In this document: positions 26,509 to 37,063 of the stretch, piece after piece
Position numbering within the stretch: position 1 is the stretch's first letter
Layout of the letters: each line of letters opens with the position of its first letter
Assembly: GCA_010672585.1 (NCBI GenBank)
Contig: JAAHGF010000008.1
Span: 185,963-249,962, forward strand
Direction of reading: 5' to 3'
DNA: 64,000 nucleotides
Origin: Okeania sp. SIO1I7
GTDB taxonomy: Bacteria; Cyanobacteriota; Cyanobacteriia; Cyanobacteriales; Microcoleaceae
Made by a program: the position numbers and the translations under genes
Notes under the pieces: model-generated
The model's input: only the letters and a program-made list of their open reading frames with translations
Told to the model about the DNA's origin: nothing
The model's database searches: none

Positions 26509-28974
26509 ATGTCAAACTGGGAATTTTTGCTACAGAAAGAAGGCGATCGAACCTGGCTACCTCTAGAATCAGCCGATGTGGAAATTCTAGAAGGTCGTTA
26601 TCGGATTGTGGCTCATACCCATATAGCCAATACAGAAGTCCAAATTCAGATTATTCATAATTCTATCGAAGAAGTCCCACCCTTAAGGCGAGTTCAGAAA
26701 CGTTCTAGTCATACCCATTCTCAAGGTCTCATATCTATTATACCTTTTACTCGTCTCAAACCAGGTAAATGGGAATTTCGTTGTCAAAGTAAACCAACTA
26801 CATCATCTGTCAAAGCAAAACAACATATTGTCCATTTAGAAGTATTGCCCACTGATTATGATGATTCAGATTTCTCACAAACATTAGATGTTCAGAGTCA
26901 GGAAATATATCCATTAAAAGATTCAGAAACTCAGCAAAATGAGTTGATTATTAATGAAAATATATCTGTTTTTTCTAGTCAAATAAACTCAATAGATAAT
27001 CCAGAGCAAAATACAGAAAAAAAAGATTTTGAATTAACATCTAAATTAGATGAAGTAGAATTATTGAGCGGTCGGGAAGAGAAAAATCCTACTAATTTAC
27101 TAGATGATGAGGAAGACGATTCAAGCATTCTAGTTCAAAACCAATTTGAAGCTCAAAGTCATATATCGGATATTAAAGAGACAGAAAAAAAATTACAAGA
27201 ACTAACTGAAACTCTCAGACATAATTCATCAATACTTGGGCAATTTGAGCAAGAACAAGCAATAGAATTAGAGGCAAATCAAGAGAAAGATACTAACGCT
27301 ACTAATCAGACTAACTCTATTATAAATTATCCTTTACAACTAACCTTAGACCAAGCATCTTATACTGCTCAACCAGGAGAAGCTTTAATTATATCTGGTC
27401 AGATAGTCTTAGATAATCAACCTCAAAATATTCAATCTACAGAAGGTTTTAATCATCTTATATCGCAGCATACCTTAACAAAAAATGATTCCTCCATTCC
27501 AGAAAATAATACTCCAATCGTTGATGGAAGTTTAAAAATTTGTCTGCGTAACCCTCAAACTTCAGAAATTTTAATTGATCTAGAACAAGCTCTGCCAGAG
27601 CAAGCTCCACCTATTATATTTGCTTGTACAATTAATGTTCCAGAAAATATTAAAACTAATTTAATATTAGGGCAAATTATCCTTACAAATAATACAGTTA
27701 CTTTAGCTAATACATCTTTTACAATTACAGCTCCACTACAGAATTGGTTGGCAGCAATTGATAATAATTTTAGTGAAGATGACTATCAGGAAATTCCTCC
27801 GAAAATAACCCAGGCAGCAAGAAAACCAGAGCAAAAATCTCCTTCTTTTCAAGAGTTAGTAGAAAAAATTAATCAAGTAAAACCCCAGAAGGAATCCGAT
27901 ATAGAACAACCTTTACCACCACAGATATATCAACCAGTTGAAGGAGAGGGAGATTCTGGAACGTTAAAATTACCAACGTTTGGAAACCCACCACCAGAAG
28001 AAATGGCCCAAGACAAGACTCTGATTAATGAGTTGTTGGCCAAGTCAAATTCTCCTCAAGATTCAGATGAATTAGATGATGTCTGGGGAGGTTCAGATAA
28101 ACTTCCAGAAAAGACAAGTTTACAAGGGGAAAAAATAAAAGATTCAGAGTCAGAGTCAGAGTCGAATATTGAGGAAGAGGAAGTACCTATAAACCAGCAA
28201 AACCTTGTTCCCTTTCCGACAAAATTTGCTCCAAGAAAAGAGGCATTTAAGGCTTTGAATTTAGAGGATAGATTATTCGATCGGCTGAATTCCTTGGCTA
28301 ATGATTCTGAGTTATCTCAATGGATGAAAGCTTCTTCTTTATCTCCAACTGAAGAATTAGAGAATACATCAGAATCTAAAAATAAAGATGGAACAGATGA
28401 TTTGCAAGGTAGTGATTCTATCAATAGGATGGTCGATGATGAGGAACTTGCTAGTGAAAATTCTGATGAAATTAATTGGGAAGCACAAGAATTTGTGGTT
28501 GAAGATGAACATAATGAACAGTTAGATCGGCAAGAAAAGCAATGGAATGATGACTTAGCAAATATTTCTCAGTCAGAAGATGAATCAATTTCTAGACAAC
28601 CTTATATTTTACCAGACGATCAACCAGTGCCAGTGCCTCATTTAGAAGTACTGGCTAAAGAGGTGGTTGCTGGAAAAGATGTAAAAGTTAGAGTACAATT
28701 ACCGGAGGGTTTGCCTCGTATTTATGTTAAGATATGGGTTTACGACCGCCAAGCTCAAACAATAGTTGCAGGACCACATTGGTTAACTGATTTTATTCCT
28801 AATGGCATGGGACAAGTAGAGGTAATTACAGATTTATATATTGCTTATGGTTGTTTAGAAATAAAAATTGAAGCGATCGCAGCCGAAGTACAAACTAACC
28901 GCGAAAGTCATAGAGCAGTTATTGAACATTTGGTAGTTCCTCCTCCTCCTCCAATTTTACCTTTTGATGATTGA
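26509..28974 (+). CDS. Large acidic cyanobacterial protein of unknown function
   Basis: 821 residues with no domain that I recognise. An N-terminal ~115-residue folded-looking region (SNWEFLLQKEGDRTWLPLES onward, ending KPGKWEFRCQSKP) is followed by a long low-complexity Glu/Asp/Ser/Gln-rich stretch. A middle beta-type segment (~270-420: YTAQPGEALIISGQI, ILGQIILTNNTV) resembles an Ig-like fold, and a C-terminal conserved-looking block (~705-805: PHLEVLAKEVVAGKDVKVRV, VKIWVYDRQAQTIVAGPHWL) ends in a PPPPPILPFDD tail. There is no signal peptide, so it is probably cytoplasmic. Its last 56 bp overlap the convergent Fur gene. Confidence 0.75.
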   Translation: MSNWEFLLQKEGDRTWLPLESADVEILEGRYRIVAHTHIANTEVQIQIIHNSIEEVPPLRRVQKRSSHTHSQGLISIIPFTRLKPGKWEFRCQSKPTTSSVKAKQHIVHLEVLPTDYDDSDFSQTLDVQSQEIYPLKDSETQQNELIINENISVFSSQINSIDNPEQNTEKKDFELTSKLDEVELLSGREEKNPTNLLDDEEDDSSILVQNQFEAQSHISDIKETEKKLQELTETLRHNSSILGQFEQEQAIELEANQEKDTNATNQTNSIINYPLQLTLDQASYTAQPGEALIISGQIVLDNQPQNIQSTEGFNHLISQHTLTKNDSSIPENNTPIVDGSLKICLRNPQTSEILIDLEQALPEQAPPIIFACTINVPENIKTNLILGQIILTNNTVTLANTSFTITAPLQNWLAAIDNNFSEDDYQEIPPKITQAARKPEQKSPSFQELVEKINQVKPQKESDIEQPLPPQIYQPVEGEGDSGTLKLPTFGNPPPEEMAQDKTLINELLAKSNSPQDSDELDDVWGGSDKLPEKTSLQGEKIKDSESESESNIEEEEVPINQQNLVPFPTKFAPRKEAFKALNLEDRLFDRLNSLANDSELSQWMKASSLSPTEELENTSESKNKDGTDDLQGSDSINRMVDDEELASENSDEINWEAQEFVVEDEHNEQLDRQEKQWNDDLANISQSEDESISRQPYILPDDQPVPVPHLEVLAKEVVAGKDVKVRVQLPEGLPRIYVKIWVYDRQAQTIVAGPHWLTDFIPNGMGQVEVITDLYIAYGCLEIKIEAIAAEVQTNRESHRAVIEHLVVPPPPPILPFDD

Positions 28975-29488
28975 AATTTGAGTTAGAAATTTTTTGTAAG
29001 TGAGTTCTTGGGCAAGACCAACTTGTAGGTACTAAGGCAGGCCAACCTTTGCGTAAAGCTTCTACACAGACAGCATGAACTGTTAATTGGCAGTCTAACA
29101 TTTGGACTCCTTCTTTTTCAGCCTGTTTCTGGCTAATTTTCGTTATAGAATCATCGTTAAATTCAAAAGTTTTGTGACATTGAAGACAGACTAGATGATG
29201 ATGTTTATGATGGTTGGGGGAGTTAATCTCATAATGTTTGTGTCCTTCAGCTAATTCTAGTTCCCGCAAAATACCTACTTTTGTCAAGAGATGTAGGGTT
29301 CGGTAGACAGTAGAAAGGCTAATTTTTTCCTGTTGATGCAACAACAGATTATATATTTCTTCTGCATTTAAGTGTTTACCTTGAGGTAAGTGTTGAAACA
29401 TTTGTAAGATGGTCTCCCTTTGGGGAGTCAAACGCCAACCTCTTTGATTTAGTTCAGACTTAAGTGAATCATGCTGATAGAATACCAT
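28919..29488 (-). CDS. Fur-family metal-responsive repressor
   Basis: 189 residues. A winged helix at the N-terminus (RGWRLTPQRETILQMFQHLP, LSTVYRTLHLLTKVGILREL) is followed by the metal-binding/dimer domain with a His cluster HHKHHHLVCLQCHKTFEF (Cys101, Cys104). The usual second CxxC near the C-terminus is reduced to Cys141 (VHAVCVEALRKGWP), a form I recall in several cyanobacterial Fur paralogues. The target could be iron, zinc or peroxide; it is not decidable here. Its 3' end overlaps the convergent 821-residue gene by 56 bp. Confidence 0.85.
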   Translation of the reverse strand: MVFYQHDSLKSELNQRGWRLTPQRETILQMFQHLPQGKHLNAEEIYNLLLHQQEKISLSTVYRTLHLLTKVGILRELELAEGHKHYEINSPNHHKHHHLVCLQCHKTFEFNDDSITKISQKQAEKEGVQMLDCQLTVHAVCVEALRKGWPALVPTSWSCPRTHLQKISNSNFNHQKVKLEEEEELPNVQ

Positions 29489-29693
29489 TTTTATGACTGC
29501 CCAGATTTGCTTCTGAATAAATGCATTACTTATATGAATATATACTTATTGAGAGATTTTTGCAAGAGCTAATTTGGCTCAAGGCTGACTTATATTATGT
29601 CCGGTTGAATAGTAGGGGTAGGAGACAGGAGACAGGAGACAGGAGGAACGGGGAATGAGCGAGGAGGTAGGATTCAACAATTAATTATTAATT

Positions 29694-29936
<243 letters not shown>

Positions 29937-29946
29937 AATTATAGGA

Positions 29947-30165
29947 CTTACGCAGATACGCTATATATAGCCCTCAAGACTATTGTCCAATAGTTATTGG
30001 ACTCTATCAATAGTGTCGGTGCGTTACGCTACCGCTAACACACCCTACTGGACTGACACACTTACGCAGATACGCTATATATAGCCCTCAAGACTATTGT
30101 CCAATAGTTATTGGACTCTATCAATAGTGTCGGTGCGTTACGCTACCGCTAACACATCCTACTGG
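29947..30165. repeat. 105-bp direct duplication
   Basis: 29947-30051 and 30061-30165 are almost identical (one visible difference, CACACCC versus CACATCC), separated by 9 bp (ACTGACACA). Each copy contains the inverted pair 'gtccaatagttattggac', itself a hairpin. Confidence 0.9.
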
Positions 30166-30266
30166 CGTGTCAAGCTGAAAATGGTGTATTAAACTTTTTA
30201 GTATAATTCTTGCTCTGACTAAGGTTTGGAGAATTTTCCTAAAACACTATTTCAAGCTTGACGCGC
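30165..30266. repeat. ~102-bp inverted-repeat element (family D), copy 2
   Basis: Same element as 20523-20624 in the opposite orientation, ends GCGTGTCAAGCTGAAAA and TTTCAAGCTTGACGCGC. It abuts the 105-bp duplication and lies about 100 bp upstream of the NACHT gene. Confidence 0.75.
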
Positions 30267-30366
30267 TACTACTGGACTACAATTCTTTTAACATCAGGAA
30301 TTTACATAAATTTAATTGTAGATACCCAAATACATTGGGCAAAAATTAAAGGAAGAAATATTAACT

Positions 30367-33300
30367 ATGGCAAGTAAACTCTGGCGAAATATTTGGCGAG
30401 GTCTCAACACAGAAATAGAATGGAATTTATCTGAAGCTGTTAAAGGTGGAGTTGAGTCTGGTAAGGCGGTTTTGGAAATAGCAAAAGCTCTACAAGAAAA
30501 TAAGGATGCTAAAGAGTTAAAACCTTTTATTGAAGATATTGATTCTGTTTTGGATGTACTAAATTCTCCCCTGGGAAAAGTTGTCGGAGCGGGTTTACCT
30601 TTTTTGCCTATTGCAACTGGAATTATTACTTTTATTATTGAAAAAACTCGTCAGGAGCCTACTTTAGAAGATGAAGTACAATTGGTGGCTCAGGTGGCTT
30701 ATTTAGAAAGTTTACGAAGATTTTTAATAGACCATCCTGAAATATCGGAAAAGCTGACAGAAACTGAGGCATCGGAAGCAGTACAAAAACAGATTAAAAA
30801 ATTGGATGAAGAAATTGATTTTAATGACCGAGATGCTAGGGATACTTTAATTTGTTTCTATGATTCGCCTTTGAGGAAAAAATTTGATGAAATTTTGGTC
30901 CAACGCTTGAAAGAATCTGGTTTAACTGAAAATCAAGCCAAAATTGTCACCGAAAGAATCTCTCGCAGTACCCACCGTTATATGAAAGAAGCAGTATCAG
31001 AAGTGAAAGATGATGCTAAAAAATTAGCCGGAATTTATGGGGATGGTTGGCAGCGAGATTTGGAGGTTTATGACAGTATTGATAATTATTTGGAGGAGAA
31101 AATTGCTAAAAAACCAGACAAAAAAGTATTTGATGAAAATTTCTCTTTTCGGCAGATTTATGTGCCACTGGAAGTAAAGCCTGTTAAGTCTGGTGGGAAA
31201 ATTGAAGAAACAGCAAGACCCAAGAATATTGAAGAATGGGCAAAAACAATTTTGTTGGATAAAAACAAAGACAAACAGGTGTTATTTATTCAAGCGGGGC
31301 CGGGAAGAGGAAAAAGTGTATTTTGCCGGATGTTTGCCGACTGGGTGCGCCAGGAACTACATCCTATTTATACGCCAATTTTGATTCAGTTGCGGAATGT
31401 AAGAAATTTTGCAGCAAATATTGATGAGACTCTAGCTGATGCTGTGGGTTGGGATTTTGTCAAGACTGATAGCGGTTGGTTGACAGACCGCAATACTCGG
31501 TTTCTGTTTTTGCTGGATGGGTTTGATGAGTTGTTGTTGGAACGTGGCGCTAGTAATGAGCTGAAGTTCTTTTTAGACCAGGTGGCACAGTTTCAGAAAC
31601 AGGCGGCAGAAAATAACGAGCGCGGTCATCGGGTTTTAATTACTGGTAGACCTTTAGCACTTTATGGAATTGAAAGGTTGATGCCTCCTAATTTGGAGCG
31701 GGTGAGTATTTTGCCTATGGGTGACGAAATTCAGCAACGGTGGTTTGAGAAGTGGCAGACTATTGTTGCGCAAGAGGAAACAGAAAAGTTTCGCGAATTT
31801 TTGCAGAGTCAAGAATGTCCAGAGCAGGTTCAGGAGTTGGCACGGGAACCACTTTTGTTGTATTTGCTTGCTGCAATGCACCGGGATAAGCAGTTAAAAG
31901 TAGAGATGTTTGCTAATGCTGATACTGGTGGGGCGAAAGTTTCGGTCTATGAGCAAGCATTGGAGTGGGTGCTGGAAAAACAGCGAGTAGAAGAAGGTAA
32001 AAATCTTAATCCGGAAATTACGAAGTTGGGCCCGGAAGATTTAGAAATTTTGTTGGCAGAAGCAGGGTTATGTGTAGTGCAGTCTGGTGGCGAATATGCT
32101 GCAATAAAAATGATTGAAGACCGACTGGTGAAACAGGGATATAAGGAGTTGCAAGATTTAATTGAGAATGCTCGGCAAAATAAGCGAGAGGATGGATTGA
32201 AAAATGCTTTAGCTGCCTTTTATTTGAAGTCGGCAGCAAAGGCGGAAAATTCGGTGGAGTTTTTCCACAAGAGTTTTGGTGAGTTTCTCTGTGCAAAACG
32301 GATGGTGGAAGGTCTGGAAGATTTGACGGAGAAAACTGGGAAGCGACGTAAGACTTATGTGGTGTCTGATGAGGAATTTGAGTGGCGGGTTTACGATCTA
32401 TTTGGTTATGGCAGTTTGACAGTGGAAGTTGTGGAATATTTGATGGCGTTGTTGGTGAAAAGTGAGGTTGAGTTGGTGGTGTTGTTTGAGCGGTTGCATG
32501 GGTTTTATCTAGACTGGTGTGATGGGAAGTTTATTGAGGCGACGGAGGAAACTTTACCTCAGAAAAAGGCGAGGCAGTTGCAGCAGTCGGGTATTGAGTC
32601 GGGGCAGCGTCAGGTGGATATTTATACGGGGTTGAATGTGATGATTTTGTTGTTTGAGTTGCATCATTATGGGAAGTCTCAGGAGAGGCAGCAGGAGCAG
32701 TTACATTTTTATCCTTGCAGTCAACCTGATAGTGAAGATTTTGAAGAGACAAAACTATGGAAGATTGTTGGTTACAGTCAATGCCTCAAGGCTAGTAATT
32801 TTGTGGAAATAGTAGGTAAGTTTCTCAGAGATGCTGACCTCAGAGAGACCTTCCTCGGTAGTGCTGACCTCCGTAGTGCCAACTTCAGTAGTGCCGATCT
32901 CAGAGATGCTAACTTCAGTAGTGCCGATCTCAGAGATGCTAACCTCAGAAGTGCCGACCTCAGAGATGCTAACCTCAGAAGTGCTGACCTCAGAGATGCC
33001 AACCTCAGTAGTGCCGACCTCAGTAGTGCTGACCTCAGAAGTGCTGACCTCAGAAGTGCTGACCTCAGAAGTGCTGACCTCAGAAGTGCTGACCTCAGAA
33101 GTGCTGACCTCAGAAGTGCTGACCTAAGTGGTGTCAGCCTAAGTGGTGTCAGCCTAAGTGGTATCAACCTAAGCGGTGCAAACCTAAGCGGTGCAAACCT
33201 AAGCGGTGCAAACCTAAGCGGTGCAAATCTAAGCGGTGCAAATCTAAGCGGTGCAAATCTAAGCGGTGCAAATCTAAGCGGTGCAAACCTAAGCGGTGCA

Positions 33301-33888
33301 AACCTAAGCGGTGCAAACCTAAGTGATACCAATCTCATTCATACCCACTTCAATTATGCCAACCTCCGTGATACCAACCTCCGTGATACCAACCTTAGTG
33401 ATGCCAACCTCAGTGGTGTCAACTTCAGCGGTGCAAACCTAAGCGGTTCAAACCTCCGTGATGCCAACCTCAGCGGTATCAACTTCAGTGGTGTCAACCT
33501 CAGTAGTACCAATCTCAGTGGTGTCAACTTCAGTAGTACCGATATCAGCGGCGCTGACCTTAGTGATGCTAACCTCAGCAGTGCCAACCTTAATGGTGTC
33601 AATCTCATTCATACCCACTTCAATTATGCCAATCTCAGAAGTGCCAATCTCAAAAACGCCAATCTCAGAAGTGCCGACCTCCGTGATGCCGACCTCCGTG
33701 ATACCAACCTCAATGGTGTCAACCTCCATAATATCACATGGAATAATGAAACTAAATGGTCAAATACTATCGGTTTACATGAAGCAAGAGAAGTTCCAGA
33801 AGAACTACAAAAAAATCCAGAATTTGCCGCAGCAGTTGCTCAGTCAGAAGCAGCAAGTCAACAACAACAGTCAATTTTGTTGAGGTAG
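30367..33888 (+). CDS. NACHT-type STAND NTPase with long pentapeptide-repeat domain
   Basis: 1173 residues. The N-terminal ~260 residues are helical with a hydrophobic stretch GAGLPFLPIATGIITFII (~75-92). The NACHT-like NTPase follows: Walker A IQAGPGRGKSVF (~308-319) and Walker B RFLFLLDGFDEL (~377-388), then a winged/helical regulatory part. From ~820 to ~1125 there are about 60 pentapeptide repeats of the A(D/N)LxS type, forming a right-handed beta helix. Bacterial NACHT proteins of this plan include antiphage sensors, where repeats recognise a trigger and the N-terminus is the effector. The role here is inferred. The ribosome binding site AAAGGAAG precedes the ATG. Confidence 0.9.
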   Translation: MASKLWRNIWRGLNTEIEWNLSEAVKGGVESGKAVLEIAKALQENKDAKELKPFIEDIDSVLDVLNSPLGKVVGAGLPFLPIATGIITFIIEKTRQEPTLEDEVQLVAQVAYLESLRRFLIDHPEISEKLTETEASEAVQKQIKKLDEEIDFNDRDARDTLICFYDSPLRKKFDEILVQRLKESGLTENQAKIVTERISRSTHRYMKEAVSEVKDDAKKLAGIYGDGWQRDLEVYDSIDNYLEEKIAKKPDKKVFDENFSFRQIYVPLEVKPVKSGGKIEETARPKNIEEWAKTILLDKNKDKQVLFIQAGPGRGKSVFCRMFADWVRQELHPIYTPILIQLRNVRNFAANIDETLADAVGWDFVKTDSGWLTDRNTRFLFLLDGFDELLLERGASNELKFFLDQVAQFQKQAAENNERGHRVLITGRPLALYGIERLMPPNLERVSILPMGDEIQQRWFEKWQTIVAQEETEKFREFLQSQECPEQVQELAREPLLLYLLAAMHRDKQLKVEMFANADTGGAKVSVYEQALEWVLEKQRVEEGKNLNPEITKLGPEDLEILLAEAGLCVVQSGGEYAAIKMIEDRLVKQGYKELQDLIENARQNKREDGLKNALAAFYLKSAAKAENSVEFFHKSFGEFLCAKRMVEGLEDLTEKTGKRRKTYVVSDEEFEWRVYDLFGYGSLTVEVVEYLMALLVKSEVELVVLFERLHGFYLDWCDGKFIEATEETLPQKKARQLQQSGIESGQRQVDIYTGLNVMILLFELHHYGKSQERQQEQLHFYPCSQPDSEDFEETKLWKIVGYSQCLKASNFVEIVGKFLRDADLRETFLGSADLRSANFSSADLRDANFSSADLRDANLRSADLRDANLRSADLRDANLSSADLSSADLRSADLRSADLRSADLRSADLRSADLRSADLSGVSLSGVSLSGINLSGANLSGANLSGANLSGANLSGANLSGANLSGANLSGANLSGANLSGANLSDTNLIHTHFNYANLRDTNLRDTNLSDANLSGVNFSGANLSGSNLRDANLSGINFSGVNLSSTNLSGVNFSSTDISGADLSDANLSSANLNGVNLIHTHFNYANLRSANLKNANLRSADLRDADLRDTNLNGVNLHNITWNNETKWSNTIGLHEAREVPEELQKNPEFAAAVAQSEAASQQQQSILLR

Positions 33889-33945
33889 GGTCATTTCAGT
33901 TACCAGTTATCAGTTATCAGTACCTTCTGCTGAAGTTTGTAGTTT

Positions 33946-34600
33946 GTCGGTTGGGTTGAGGTCAGGAAACCCAACACCAAGATGTATCTGTTGCGTTGCC
34001 CCAAAGTCTTGTCTTAGGGAATTTTCCCATGAACAATTTTCGTAAGAAGACGTTAAGGAAACCTAACAATAAGCTGGCATCTGTTGGGTTTATCTTCCGG
34101 AGCAGCTGCGAATGGCGTTTCTGTCAACCCTACCTACGCGATCGTTAATGTTTGATTTATCTATTGGACAATAGTTTTTTTAATCAGTTTGTAGGTAGGG
34201 TAGAACCGACCAAACCCAACACCAATGTATCTGTTGCCTTGCCCGAAAGTCTCATCTTAGGGAGTTTCCCCCATGAACAATTTTTGTAAGAAGACGTTAA
34301 GGAAACCTAATAACTTTGTATATGTTGGGTTTGGTTTCTCTCAACCCTACCTACGCGATCATTAATGTTTGATTTATCTGTTGGACAATAGTTTTTTTAT
34401 AAGTTTGTAGGTAGGGTAGAACTCAGGAAACCCAACACCAAGATGTATCTGTTGCCTTGCCCGAAAGTCTCGTTTTAGGAGGTTTCCCCACGAACAATTT
34501 TCTTAAGAAGACGTTAAGGAAACCCAACAACTCTCTTGTATATGTTGGGTTGATCCTCCGGAGCAGCTCCGAATGGCGTTTCTCTCAACCCAACCTACGT
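33946..34600. repeat. Three tandem copies of a ~220-240-bp hairpin-containing repeat
   Basis: Three diverged copies, recognisable by 'gaacaattttcgtaagaag'-like segments near 34030, 34273 and 34493, each with GTAGGTAGGGT or GGTTGGGTT arms and CAACCCTACCTAC closings. The second and third copies also carry 'ttggacaatag'. No gene. Confidence 0.75.
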
Positions 34601-34775
34601 TATCAGCGATCGCTCACAAAATTTGCCAGTCACACTAAATAATGGTTTAATAACATACTTGGGATTAAACTAACTGACCTAGCTTATATAAAAAAGGCCA
34701 TGTTTAAAGCTAATTAATCAGCTTTTGTCCCTAAAATTCGCTCAAAATATCCATAATCAATCAACAACTTAAAAA

Positions 34776-35036
34776 ATGAATGAAGAAAAACGTCAAGCAT
34801 ACTGGCGTGCCAACAAAGCATTAATCAGAAACTTGCTAATAGTTTGGGCTACAGTTTCAATTGTTATGAGCATTCTATTAGTCCAACCCTTAAATAATAT
34901 TCAATTTTTTGGCGTTCCTTTTGGTTTTTGGATGGCACAACAAGGCTCCATTTATGTATTTGTCATCCTAATTTTCATCTATGCCATTCAAATGGATAAA
35001 CTCGATCAAAAATACAATTCTGACAGGAGAGACTAA
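34776..35036 (+). CDS. DUF4212 small subunit of an acetate-type symporter
   Basis: 86 residues with two helices (RNLLIVWATVSIVMSILLV and FWMAQQGSIYVFVILIFIYA). It belongs to DUF4212, small membrane proteins that almost always precede an SSS-family symporter. The stop codon is directly followed by the ATG of the symporter, so the pair is translationally coupled. Confidence 0.9.
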   Translation: MNEEKRQAYWRANKALIRNLLIVWATVSIVMSILLVQPLNNIQFFGVPFGFWMAQQGSIYVFVILIFIYAIQMDKLDQKYNSDRRD

Positions 35037-36728
35037 ATGACTGCAGAAGTTTGGACATTTATACTCGTGATCATTTCCTTTATGGGTTATCTGTACATTG
35101 GATGGCGATCGCGAGTCAAAGATAGTAAAGGTTTTTTCGTTGCTGACCAAGGTGTACCTGCCATTGCAAACGGTGCAGCTACCGCCGCCGACTGGATGTC
35201 TGCTGCCTCATTTATCTCCATGGCGGGATTAATTTCTTTTTTGGGTTATGATGGCTCCATTTATTTGATGGGATGGACTGGCGGTTATGTGTTGTTGGCA
35301 CTACTACTAGCTCCATACCTGCGGAAGTTCGGCAAATATACAGTACCTGACTTCGTGGGCGATCGCTACTATTCCAATATTGCCCGCATTGTGGCTGTTA
35401 TTGCTGCCATCTTCGTATCTATGACTTACGTTGCCGGGCAAATGCGGGGTGTTGGTATTGTTTTCAGTAGGTTTTTGCAAGTTGATATTGGCACTGGTGT
35501 AGTCATCGGTATGATTATTGTTGCCTTCTTCGCAATATTAGGAGGAATGAAAGGCATCACTTGGACTCAGGTCGCCCAGTATACTGTACTTATTGTTGCT
35601 TATCTAATTCCAGCTATTGCCATTGCGACAGTTATTACAGGCATTCCCATTCCCCAGTTTGCCTTTACCTTCAGCGATATTGTCGAAAAACTAAATCAGG
35701 TTCAGGTAGACTTGGGTTTCCAAGAATACAGCGCTGCCTTTACTAACAAAACCATGCTGGATGTTTTGTTTATCACTATTGCGTTGATGGTGGGAACTGC
35801 TGGTTTACCCCATGTTATTGTTCGCTTCTACACGGTGCCTGATGTAAGAGCTGCGAGATATTCTGCTGGTTGGGCATTATTGTTTATTGCTATCTTGTAT
35901 ACAACTGCTCCTGCCTTAGCTACTTTTGCCCGATACAATTTAATAGATAGTTTGCACGACAAAACTGTGGAGGAAGTGCAACAGTTAGACTGGGCAACAA
36001 AGTGGGAAAAGACGGGTTTGTTAGAATTCACCGATAAAAATAATGACGGTCGCTTTCAACTCACTCCAGACAAAGAGAGTAATGAAATTACTATCGACCG
36101 GGATATTATTGTGCTTTCAACTCCAGAAGTAGCAAAACTTGCTCCTTGGGTAATTGCATTAGTGGCAGCAGGAGGGTTAGCTGCTGCGTTGTCTACAGCA
36201 TCTGGTTTATTATTGGTAATTTCCAGTTCCATTGCCCATGATGTTTACTACCGAATGATCGATCCAGGAGCATCGGAGTCGCGACGGTTAATGGTAGGGC
36301 GAATCATGGTAGGGTTTGCTATTGCCATTGCTGGTTATTTTGGGGTGAACCCACCAGGGTTTGTTGCTCAGGTTGTGGCGTTTGCTTTTGGTTTAGCTGC
36401 TGCTAGTTTTTTCCCGGTGATTATTTTGGGTGTGTTTGACAAGCGCACTAACCGGGAAGGAGCGATCGCTGGTATGGTATCAGGTTTATTGTTTACTACT
36501 ATCTATATTATTGGTGTCAAATTTGCGGGAATGCCGACATGGTTTTTCGGCGTGTCTGCTGAAGGTATTGGCACTGTGGGAATGGTGCTGAATTTAATCG
36601 TGACTTGGGTGGTATCTCGGATGACACCTCCTCCACCATTGGAAATACAAGAGATGGTAGAAGATTTGCGATCGCCTTTAGCAGCTCCTGTTGCTATTAA
36701 GGATATTGGAGAGGAAGAGTTGGATTAA
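35037..36728 (+). CDS. Sodium:solute symporter family protein (acetate/cation type)
   Basis: 563 residues, about 13 helices. It belongs to the SSS family, ActP-like branch: GWRSRVKDSKGFFVADQGVP, ANGAATAADWMSAASFISMA, GLPHVIVRFYTVPDVRAARY and GGLAAALSTASGLLLVISSS. A soluble insert (~310-365) with TDKNNDGRFQLTPDKESNE resembles a Ca2+-binding-like DxNxDG loop. Family members import acetate or related monocarboxylates with Na+. It is paired with DUF4212. A close paralogue lies at 38632. Confidence 0.9.
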   Translation: MTAEVWTFILVIISFMGYLYIGWRSRVKDSKGFFVADQGVPAIANGAATAADWMSAASFISMAGLISFLGYDGSIYLMGWTGGYVLLALLLAPYLRKFGKYTVPDFVGDRYYSNIARIVAVIAAIFVSMTYVAGQMRGVGIVFSRFLQVDIGTGVVIGMIIVAFFAILGGMKGITWTQVAQYTVLIVAYLIPAIAIATVITGIPIPQFAFTFSDIVEKLNQVQVDLGFQEYSAAFTNKTMLDVLFITIALMVGTAGLPHVIVRFYTVPDVRAARYSAGWALLFIAILYTTAPALATFARYNLIDSLHDKTVEEVQQLDWATKWEKTGLLEFTDKNNDGRFQLTPDKESNEITIDRDIIVLSTPEVAKLAPWVIALVAAGGLAAALSTASGLLLVISSSIAHDVYYRMIDPGASESRRLMVGRIMVGFAIAIAGYFGVNPPGFVAQVVAFAFGLAAASFFPVIILGVFDKRTNREGAIAGMVSGLLFTTIYIIGVKFAGMPTWFFGVSAEGIGTVGMVLNLIVTWVVSRMTPPPPLEIQEMVEDLRSPLAAPVAIKDIGEEELD

Positions 36729-36744
36729 AATGGTGCAATAGTAG

Positions 36745-36893
36745 GGGCGGGTTTTAACTAGAATTTTAATGCTTACTCATTGATTTATATAAACCCGCCC
36801 CCAGGGGATATAGTTGCACAGGAGACGGGGCGGGTTTATTTAACTTAACGGCGAATATCAAGGTTTTTGGTGAAACCCGCCCCTACAAATTTT
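36745..36893. repeat. GTAGGGGCGGGTTT hairpin repeat
   Basis: Three GGGGCGGGTTT-type arms in alternating orientation, closing with AAACCCGCCCCTAC. It lies just downstream of the symporter and could fold as a transcript-end hairpin. Confidence 0.7.
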
Positions 36894-36937
36894 TCAACTT
36901 TGATGATGAGAATGTTTCAATTCACAACCCCCCAGAT

Positions 36938-37046
36938 GTAGGTTGGGTTGAGGAACGTTAGCGTAGCTTATCCTCCGGATAAACCCAACGTAATAGATAT
37001 ATTTAGAAGTTTTTGTTGGGTTACGCTGTCGCTTAACCCAACCTAC
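36938..37046. repeat. GTAGGTTGGGTT hairpin repeat
   Basis: GTAGGTTGGGTTGAGG ... CTTAACCCAACCTAC; a member of the dispersed family noted at 20628. Confidence 0.8.
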
Positions 37047-37063
37047 AATCTGATAATTCCTGA

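Noticed and set aside
32778..33338. Long minus-strand ORF of Leu-Arg repeats opposite the NACHT gene
   Set aside because: It is the antisense reading of the pentapeptide-coding 15-bp repeats. The plus-strand frame has the domain structure.
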